Below are positions 45,617-51,399 of a stretch of DNA of 51,399 nucleotides, piece after piece. The position numbers and the translations under genes are program-made. The notes below the pieces were generated by a model. The model was not told the DNA's origin, searched no databases, and was given only the letters and a program-made list of their open reading frames with translations. Location of the stretch: NCBI GenBank assembly GCA_030537315.1, contig JAUNNZ010000011.1:1-51399 (forward strand), given 5' to 3'. The first letter of the stretch is position 1; each line of letters opens with the position of its first letter. The DNA is from Bacteroidia bacterium (GTDB taxonomy: Bacteria > Bacteroidota > Bacteroidia > Bacteroidales > UBA932).

Positions 45617-46536
45617 TGTTAAACTCGAAGGTAGGACAACTCATCAAGGAATATCTCATCCTCACGCTTGCCTGCTTCATTTTCGGCCTCTCGTGGGAAG
45701 GGTTCATGATTCCGAACGGCATGTCTGCCGGCGGAATGATGGGTCTCTGTACCGTTATCCAGTATGCCACAGGCGGTTTTATTCAGGCTCAGTATTCATA
45801 TTTTGTCCTGAATGCGCTGCTTGTGTTGATCGCAGTGGCCGCAATGGGCATAGGATTCGGTTTCAAGACCATTTACTGCATCGTGATGTCATCCGTCGCG
45901 ATGGGAGTTCTTGAAAAGCTGACCGCGCTTCACTGTATCGACGGGTCCTTCTTCTTTGTCCAGGAGACCGTGCTCATCCCTATTATCGCAGGTGTGCTTG
46001 AAGCGACGGGAATCGGCCTTGTGCTCCGCTATGGAGGCAGCACGGGAGGTACCGACATCGTGGCGCTCATGGTCAACAAATACTGGCCCGTATCGCTCAG
46101 CACGGCATTCCTTGTATCTGACCTTATAGTCTGCTCGCTTCTTCTTTTCCTCCCGGAAAAGTGCTTCTCCGATATGTGCTATGGACTTACCGAGCTCGTC
46201 ACCTTCTCTCTGATGATCGATATGGTTGTGGGCGGTAAGAAATCTTCATATCAGCTGCTGGTGTTCTCGGACAAATATGTCGAGATCGCTGACCATATCA
46301 TAAACAATATGGGCCGCGGCGTGACGGTGCTGAAGGCGCAGGGGTGGTTCACGAAGAGGGACAAGAACGTGCTTCTCATCCTTATCAACCAAAAGGAGTT
46401 CCCTTCTCTTTCAAGGGTTATCAAGGACGTTGATCCGCGGGCATTCATGTCGGTTTCCAAGACCAACAGCGTATATGGCGAGGGCTTTGATGAAATCAAG
46501 ACCGGAGTACGGATAAAAAAGAAGAAGGATGAATAA
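45616..46536 (+). CDS. YitT-family membrane protein (first of a tandem pair)
   Basis: 306 residues. Five or six membrane helices occupy residues 1-200 (YitT/DUF161), with the conserved GGSTGGTDIVALMVNKY. A C-terminal cytoplasmic DUF2179 domain (about 220-300, YVEIADHIINNMGRGVTVLKAQGW) follows. The function is unproven; transport has been proposed for relatives. It shares one base with the leuS stop and overlaps the second copy by 8 bases. Confidence 0.86.
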
Positions 46537-47473
46537 GAAAGCAGTGCTTGTATTCTTGAAAGAGTATGCTCTCATCACTCTGGGAATCCTTCTCTATGTG
46601 CTTGGATGGAGCATTTTTCTTGTGCCTAACAATCTCGTAGGCGGAGGCGTTTCCGGCGCTGCCGCGGTTGTGCAGTATGCGACTCACGGTACCATAAAGA
46701 TAGGCTATACTTACTTTGCTGTCAATGCCGTTCTTCTTGTACTCGCAATGTTCACTCTGGGAAAGAATTTCGGCGGCAAGACCATCTATGCCACTGTCAT
46801 CGCTTCGCTGGGATTGAACCTCTTCCAGGCGATAATCCCTGCAGAGATAACTCAGATACTCGCCGTTGATAACGGAAAACTAATGAGTACGATCATGGGC
46901 GGTATAATGATAGGCATTGGAATCGGAATGTCAATGTCCCAGGGCGGCAGTACCGGCGGTACGGATATCATCGCGCTCATAGTGAACAAATACCGTAATG
47001 TGTCTCCCGGCCGTATGATCCTGATGATGGATGTCGTCATCATCCTGTCATCCATGCTGGTGCCTTCATATACCGCTGCGGGAGACCTTGTTCCATGGCC
47101 TGAAAAAGTCACGACGGTGGTGTATGGTTTCATTCTGGTGGCATTGTGCAGTACGGTGCTGGACTATTATCTGGCCGGCTCCAAGCAGTCTGTGCAGGTT
47201 TTTGTCCTGTCGCGGAAATATGAAGAGATCGCCGATGTGATAACTCACGAGCTGCACAGGGGAGTGACTGTCCTTGACGGCAAGGGCTGGTACACCAAGA
47301 AAAGCACGGAAGTCATAATGGTCATTACCAGAAAAACTGATTTGAACATCCTTCTCCGCAGGATAAAAGTAATTGACCCTGACGCATTCCTGTCAATCAA
47401 TTCCGTTACCGGCGTGTATGGGAAAGGTTTTGACCAGATCAAGGGCAGGACGAAGCGCAAGGCTGACCAATAG
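46529..47473 (+). CDS. YitT-family membrane protein (second of a tandem pair)
   Basis: 314 residues with the same architecture as the preceding gene: GGSTGGTDIIALIVNKY, then DUF2179 with YEEIADVITHELHRGVTVLDGKGW. The two are clearly diverged paralogues from an old duplication. Their overlapping, translationally coupled arrangement fits a heteromeric membrane complex, but that is inference. It is the last gene of the run begun by the SPOR gene. Confidence 0.86.
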   Translation: MNKKAVLVFLKEYALITLGILLYVLGWSIFLVPNNLVGGGVSGAAAVVQYATHGTIKIGYTYFAVNAVLLVLAMFTLGKNFGGKTIYATVIASLGLNLFQAIIPAEITQILAVDNGKLMSTIMGGIMIGIGIGMSMSQGGSTGGTDIIALIVNKYRNVSPGRMILMMDVVIILSSMLVPSYTAAGDLVPWPEKVTTVVYGFILVALCSTVLDYYLAGSKQSVQVFVLSRKYEEIADVITHELHRGVTVLDGKGWYTKKSTEVIMVITRKTDLNILLRRIKVIDPDAFLSINSVTGVYGKGFDQIKGRTKRKADQ

Positions 47474-47506
47474 TTGTTTTTACAAACTTTTTTTTAATAT
47501 CAGGTT

Positions 47507-47544
47507 AGACCCCCTGTCAGACCCCCTGACAATGGGGGCCTTTT
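47507..47544 (+). promoter_or_regulatory. Direct and inverted repeats ahead of the AraC gene promoter
   Basis: AGACCCCCTG occurs at 47507-47516 and again at 47519-47528 (12-bp period). An inverted repeat TGTCAG-N5-CTGACA lies at 47515-47531. A short hairpin CCCCC/GGGGG (47522-47538) with TTTT could also end the yitT operon. The position just upstream of the -7 box (47547) fits an operator or a weak terminator. Confidence 0.5.
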
Positions 47545-47546
47545 CA

Positions 47547-47554
47547 TATATTTG
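47547..47554 (+). promoter_or_regulatory. -7 box of the AraC regulator gene
   Basis: TATATTTG; the ATG at 47573 leaves about 15 bases of leader. It rules out the in-frame codon at 47552 as the start. Confidence 0.7.
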
Positions 47555-47572
47555 TTCAAAAGGTACTATTGT

Positions 47573-48625
47573 ATGAAAAGGTTGATTTGGTCTAAGCATT
47601 ATTGCATCAAGCTGCTCTCAGCCGTGTCGGCTGCTGCATTCCTGTTTGTAAGGTGGTTCGTTTCACGTATGCCTGTCACGGCATTGGATTTCGGCGTGGG
47701 GCTGGCTGCGGCGGATGCCGTGGCATTTCTTCTGCCTGTTCAAGGCGAAGATGTCGATGTGTCGCTGCATTGTGCACTTCCGGGCGCTGCATTGCCGGCG
47801 GCAGCAGCTGTGTTCATTGATAATACGGTAATCATATTGCCGCTCGTTGTTTTGTCACTTGCCTGTGCCCTGGGCATAAGGCTGTTTGCCAAGTACAGGA
47901 ATGTGCGCGACATCTTCCGGCCCGAGCAGGCCTGGCATATGGTTGAGTCTGATGCGCGTTGGCTGTATCTTTTGCTCTATTTTGTTTTCTGCTCGTTCCT
48001 GATCATGGCTGATTCCATCGGGAGTGTTGCTCTGATGCTGGTGATGACCGCATCCCTGGCCGCATTATATGCTGTCCTGCTGCTGCGCTCTTTCCTTGGC
48101 AGCACGGCATTCCTCGACTCGGGGAAAGAGAAGAAGATCAAGAACACGATACGTGGGATGATGCCAGCCGTCACGATACACGATGAATCTGAAGATGAAA
48201 CAGTGAAGATGAACAAACTCTACGAAAAGGTCGTGGCGCTGATGGAAAACAAGAAGCCGTTCCTGGATGATGAATACAGCCTGTCGGATATGGCGGCGTC
48301 GGTATATACCAACAAGTCCTATCTGTCGAAGACCATCAACGTTTTTTCAGGCCGGAATTTCTGTCAGTTTGTCAACTATTACAGGATAATGTACTCTGTG
48401 GAGCTTATGAAGCAGGATCCGCATCTGAGGGTGGCGGAACTGGCATCGATGAGCGGATTCCATACCGTGGTCACGTTCAATATGGCTTTCAAATTGAATA
48501 TGAATCTCACTCCGAGCGAGTTGCTCGCAAAGATCAGGCTGGAGTCCCGGACACGCCCTTCCAGCTGTGGGGTACAGGCGCCAGTATCTCCATTTCAGTC
48601 TTCTTTACAGGATGCAGGAAACTGA
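47573..48625 (+). CDS. Membrane-anchored AraC-family regulator
   Basis: 350 residues. An N-terminal hydrophobic half with about six membrane segments (residues 10-180) is joined to a C-terminal AraC/XylS helix-turn-helix domain (about 215-325). The first helix pair is in SLSDMAASVYTNKSYLSKTINVFSGRNF and the second in RVAELASMSGFHTVVTFNMAFK. No ligand-binding or kinase domain is recognisable, so the membrane part may be the sensor. Signal and targets are unknown. The last 30 residues overlap the convergent rluA-type gene by 92 bases. Confidence 0.78.
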   Translation: MKRLIWSKHYCIKLLSAVSAAAFLFVRWFVSRMPVTALDFGVGLAAADAVAFLLPVQGEDVDVSLHCALPGAALPAAAAVFIDNTVIILPLVVLSLACALGIRLFAKYRNVRDIFRPEQAWHMVESDARWLYLLLYFVFCSFLIMADSIGSVALMLVMTASLAALYAVLLLRSFLGSTAFLDSGKEKKIKNTIRGMMPAVTIHDESEDETVKMNKLYEKVVALMENKKPFLDDEYSLSDMAASVYTNKSYLSKTINVFSGRNFCQFVNYYRIMYSVELMKQDPHLRVAELASMSGFHTVVTFNMAFKLNMNLTPSELLAKIRLESRTRPSSCGVQAPVSPFQSSLQDAGN

Positions 48626-49250
48626 CCTTGCGGGCGTGCAGGCATATGCCGCCATCCGGATTTGAGCGCGGTGCGCCATATTTCAGGTCGCCCTTGATGA
48701 TGCAGCCCAGATGGCTCAACTGGCAGCGGATCTGGTGATGGCGGCCGGTGAGCAGTTCGACTTCCAGCAGATGATAGCGCTCGGTGCTCGTAAGGAACCT
48801 GTAGTTGAGCTTTGCCAGCTTGGCACCTTCGCGCCTGCCGTCGACGACGTATGACTTGTTCTGCTTTTCGTTGCGTGTCATCCAGTCTTCCAGATGGCCT
48901 TCCGCAGGTTCCGGCTTTGCGCAGCAGAGAGCCCAGTATGTTTTATGCACTTCGCCTTCGCGGAACATTGCGGTCAGACGTTCAAGAGCCTTGGACGTCT
49001 TTGCAAGAATGCATATGCCGCTGACCGGCCTGTCAAGTCTGTGGGGAATGCCCATGAATACCTTGCCGGGCTTGCCGTCGCGCTGGGCTATAAAGGCCTT
49101 GTAGGCCTCTGCGAGGCATTCGTCGCCGGTTTTGTCACCCTGGGTTATTTCTCCCACCTTTTTGTTGACAACCATCAGGTGATTGTCTTCGTAGAGTATC
49201 CTTGATTCAAGATCCTGATACTCTTCAGCAGCCAGTTCTCTATATTCCAT
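48534..49250 (-). CDS. RluA-family pseudouridine synthase
   Basis: 238 residues from the ATG at 49250. It isomerises uridine to pseudouridine in rRNA or tRNA. The catalytic Asp73 lies in [28 protein letters not shown] and [17 protein letters not shown] are the other family motifs. There is no S4 domain, so the exact RNA site is not deducible. An ATG at 49277 is rejected because the -7 box lies downstream of it; the predicted mRNA has about 1 base of leader. Confidence 0.88.
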   Translation of the reverse strand: MEYRELAAEEYQDLESRILYEDNHLMVVNKKVGEITQGDKTGDECLAEAYKAFIAQRDGKPGKVFMGIPHRLDRPVSGICILAKTSKALERLTAMFREGEVHKTYWALCCAKPEPAEGHLEDWMTRNEKQNKSYVVDGRREGAKLAKLNYRFLTSTERYHLLEVELLTGRHHQIRCQLSHLGCIIKGDLKYGAPRSNPDGGICLHARKVSFLHPVKKTEMEILAPVPHSWKGVSGTPA

Positions 49251-49254
49251 AATG

Positions 49255-49262
49255 CAAAGATA
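49255..49262 (-). promoter_or_regulatory. -7 box of the rluA-type gene
   Basis: TATCTTTG on the minus strand, ending 4 bases before the ATG at 49250; a nearly leaderless message is predicted. Confidence 0.65.
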
Positions 49263-49277
49263 GTGACAAATTGTCAC
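49263..49277. promoter_or_regulatory. Operator-like palindrome between rluA-type gene and dnaK
   Basis: GTGACAA-A-TTGTCAC, perfect 7-bp arms around one base, directly touching the -7 box of the rluA-type gene. A short ACAATTGT palindrome follows at 49275-49282. It resembles a dimeric regulator site; the regulator is unknown, and it is not a CIRCE element. Confidence 0.5.
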
Positions 49278-49352
49278 AATTGTTCGAGTGGCACAGGATT
49301 GGTGGAGGTGCTTTCGGAAACATTTTTCAGAAACAACAAAATATCAAATATT

Positions 49353-51272
49353 ATGGGAAAGATTATAGGAATTGACCTCGGCACCACAAACTCCTGTGTA
49401 GCCGTTATGGAAGGCAACCAGCCTACCGTTATCATCAATGACGAAGGTGCTCGCACCACTCCGTCCGTCGTCGGCTTTACCGACAATGGCGAGCGCAAAG
49501 TAGGTTCTCCTGCAAAGCGCCAGGCCATCACCAACCCTCACAACACCATTTTCTCCATCAAGAGATTTATGGGTGAGACCTATGACCAGGTTGACAAGGA
49601 AGTCTCCCGTGTACCTTATAAGGTGGTCCGCGGCGAGAACAACACTCCACGCGTCGATATCAACGGCCGTATGTATTCTCCGCAGGAGATTTCGGCTGTC
49701 ATTCTCCAGAAGATGAAGAAGGTCGCTGAGGACTATCTCCGTCAGGATGTCACTGAGGCTGTCATCACAGTCCCTGCATATTTCTCCGACTCACAGCGTC
49801 AGGCTACAAAGGAAGCCGGCAAGATTGCAGGTCTCGATGTCAAGCGCATCATAAACGAGCCTACAGCCGCAGCTCTCGCTTATGGCCTCGACAAGAAGAA
49901 CAAGAATATGAAGGTCGCAGTCTATGACCTTGGCGGCGGTACCTTCGATATCTCCATCCTTGAGCTTGGTGACGGCGTTTTCGAAGTCAAGTCAACCAAT
50001 GGAGACACCCACCTCGGAGGTGACGATTTCGACCAGGCCATCATCGACTGGCTCGCAAACGAATTCGCTTCCGAGAACGGAGGAATGGACCTCAAGAAGG
50101 ATCCTATGGCCCTCCAGCGCCTTAAGGAGGCCGCCGAGAAGGCTAAGATCGAGCTCTCAAACGCCGCAAGCGCAGAGATCAATCTTCCATACATCACTGC
50201 CGTTGACGGTATGCCTAAGCATCTCGTAAAATCACTCAGCCGCGCCAAGTTCGAGGCTCTCTGCGACGATCTTTTCCGCCGCTCCATCGAGCCTTGCCGC
50301 AAGGCCCTCGAGGATGCCCATCTCCGTGCTTCAGAAATTGACGAAGTTCTCCTCGTCGGCGGTTCAACCCGTATCCCGAAGGTCCAGGAGCTCGTCAAGG
50401 ATTTCTTCGGCAAGGAGCCAAACAAGAGCGTAAACCCTGACGAAGTCGTCGCTATCGGTGCATCAATCCAGGGCGGTGTGCTCGCAGGCGACGTGAAGGA
50501 TGTCCTCCTCCTCGACGTCACTCCGCTTTCACTCGGTATCGAGACCCTCGGCGGCGTTATGACAAAGCTTATCGAAAGCAACACCACCATCCCTGTACAT
50601 AAGGAGCAGGTGTTCTCAACCGCAGCCGACAACCAGCCTTCAGTTGAGATCCGTGTCCTCCAGGGTGAGCGCCCGATGGCAAAGGACAACAAGCAGATCG
50701 GTGTCTTCCATCTCGACGGCATTGCACCTGCACCTCGCGGAATACCTCAGATCGAGGTCAGCTTCGACATCGACACCAACGGTATCCTTTCAGTAAGCGC
50801 GAAGGACAAGTCGACAGGCAAGGAGCAGCACATCCGCATTGAGGCTTCATCTGGTCTTTCAGACGATGAAATCCAGCGTATGCGCGACGAAGCCAAGGCA
50901 AATGAAGAGGCCGACAAGGCAGAGAAGGAAAAGGTTGACAAGATCAACAATGCCGACGCAATGGTCTTCCAGACCGAGAAGAACCTCAAGGAGTACGGCG
51001 ACAAGATTCCTGCAGAGAAGAAGGCTGCCATCGAGTCAGCTTGCGCTGAGCTCAAGAAGGCTGTAGAGGCTAAGGACCTCGCTGCAATCGAGAAATACAA
51101 CGCTGAGCTCGAAGCTGCCTGGCACGCTGCTTCAGAAGATATGGCAAAGGCCGCTCAGGCCGGCCAGGCCGGTCCTCAGGGCCCGCAGGGTGGCTTTGAC
51201 CCTAACGCCGGCCAGGGAGGCCCTCAGGGCGGCCCTCAGCCGGACTATGGCAACACTCCTGACGAGCAGTAA
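49353..51272 (+). CDS. dnaK: Chaperone DnaK (Hsp70)
   Basis: 639 residues. ATP-dependent chaperone. The three Hsp70 signatures are present: [15 protein letters not shown] at the start, [15 protein letters not shown] near residue 190, and [17 protein letters not shown] near residue 334. The linker [15 protein letters not shown] is intact, and the lid ends in a Gly/Gln/Pro-rich tail ([17 protein letters not shown]). The start [10 protein letters not shown] follows 76 bases of leader region with no clear TAnnTTTG box. grpE and dnaJ are not in the window. Its own terminator follows. Confidence 0.97.
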   Translation: MGKIIGIDLGTTNSCVAVMEGNQPTVIINDEGARTTPSVVGFTDNGERKVGSPAKRQAITNPHNTIFSIKRFMGETYDQVDKEVSRVPYKVVRGENNTPRVDINGRMYSPQEISAVILQKMKKVAEDYLRQDVTEAVITVPAYFSDSQRQATKEAGKIAGLDVKRIINEPTAAALAYGLDKKNKNMKVAVYDLGGGTFDISILELGDGVFEVKSTNGDTHLGGDDFDQAIIDWLANEFASENGGMDLKKDPMALQRLKEAAEKAKIELSNAASAEINLPYITAVDGMPKHLVKSLSRAKFEALCDDLFRRSIEPCRKALEDAHLRASEIDEVLLVGGSTRIPKVQELVKDFFGKEPNKSVNPDEVVAIGASIQGGVLAGDVKDVLLLDVTPLSLGIETLGGVMTKLIESNTTIPVHKEQVFSTAADNQPSVEIRVLQGERPMAKDNKQIGVFHLDGIAPAPRGIPQIEVSFDIDTNGILSVSAKDKSTGKEQHIRIEASSGLSDDEIQRMRDEAKANEEADKAEKEKVDKINNADAMVFQTEKNLKEYGDKIPAEKKAAIESACAELKKAVEAKDLAAIEKYNAELEAAWHAASEDMAKAAQAGQAGPQGPQGGFDPNAGQGGPQGGPQPDYGNTPDEQ

Positions 51273-51291
51273 TCTACACTGAAATAAATTG

Positions 51292-51328
51292 ATGCTCCCG
51301 CCCTCTCACGAAGGCGGGAGCATTTTTT
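51292..51328 (+). terminator. Rho-independent terminator of dnaK
   Basis: Perfect 11-bp arms ATGCTCCCGCC (51292-51302) and GGCGGGAGCAT (51313-51323), 10-base loop, then a T run. Confidence 0.92.
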
Positions 51329-51344
51329 ATGTCTTGTGCCAAGC

Positions 51345-51373
51345 AAAAAAAGAAGGGGCTCGAAAGCCCCTTC
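51345..51373 (-). terminator. Rho-independent terminator of a minus-strand gene beyond the window
   Basis: Read on the minus strand: arm GAAGGGGCT, 4-base loop, arm AGCCCCTTC, then seven or so T. It implies a convergent gene ending just past 51399. Confidence 0.8.
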
Positions 51374-51399
51374 AATTCATATTGAGTGTCAGATAAGTC

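Overview
The window reads as chromosomal DNA of an uncultured Bacteroidales-type bacterium (phylum Bacteroidota). The evidence is as follows. At least seventeen genes are preceded by the phylum's TAnnTTTG -7 promoter box. Shine-Dalgarno sequences are nearly absent. There are lipoproteins with fimbrillin-like and FISUMP-type domains. Families largely restricted to this phylum occur (DUF4290, DUF3822, DUF4293, short CstA, membrane-anchored LytTR and AraC regulators). The gene pairings gyrA-TPR protein and lolA-ftsK also fit. Coding DNA is moderately GC-rich, while promoters and the stretch around 2140-2345 are AT-rich. I see no tRNA, rRNA, CRISPR array, intact insertion sequence or phage module. 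Genus-level placement is not possible by eye.

Layout. (1) 1-2680: a surface lipoprotein whose C-terminus looks like the hypervariable end of a diversity-generating-retroelement target. It is followed by two strong hairpins and then a patchwork of gene pieces: the 3' end of ychF, an inverted copy of the tail of the transglycosylase gene at 8363, a piece of addB, and a perfect 16-bp-arm palindrome. (2) 2681-9247: addB-addA recombination nuclease genes, divergent from a lytic transglycosylase gene, the whole block bounded by a 111-bp inverted repeat. (3) 9385-13928: lolA-like, ftsK, DUF4290 and apbE on the minus strand. (4) 14009-20096: a lipoprotein, a short ComEC, the acetate pathway ackA-pta, and rsmD with DUF3822 and a membrane protein. 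(5) 20191-25785: a five-gene plus-strand run nrnA, FKBP-like lipoprotein, MATE exporter, cytidylate-kinase-like, CstA; then mazG on the other strand. (6) 26634-30941: CoA-transferase, VTT membrane protein, tcdA, prfA and an outer-membrane barrel. (7) 30945-35942: fabF, LytTR regulator, DUF4293, nucleoside phosphorylase, alpha/beta hydrolase, lone Clp N-domain. (8) 36037-40989: gyrA, TPR protein, CapA-like. (9) 41032-47473: SPOR lipoprotein, an M28-like pseudo-peptidase fused to a TonB C-terminal domain, leuS and two tandem YitT proteins. (10) 47573-end: membrane AraC regulator, rluA-type synthase, dnaK and two terminators.

Most of the window is housekeeping: acetate production (ackA-pta, CoA-transferase), translation (leuS, prfA, rsmD, tcdA, rluA-type), chromosome handling (gyrA, ftsK, addAB) and envelope upkeep. 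The observations most worth following are the candidate retroelement-diversified lipoprotein with its downstream all-GC palindrome, the mosaic and inverted repeat flanking addAB, the inactivated M28-TonB fusion, predicted leaderless transcripts, back-to-back promoters with -7 boxes as little as 10 bp apart, and terminators embedded in the ends of convergent genes.
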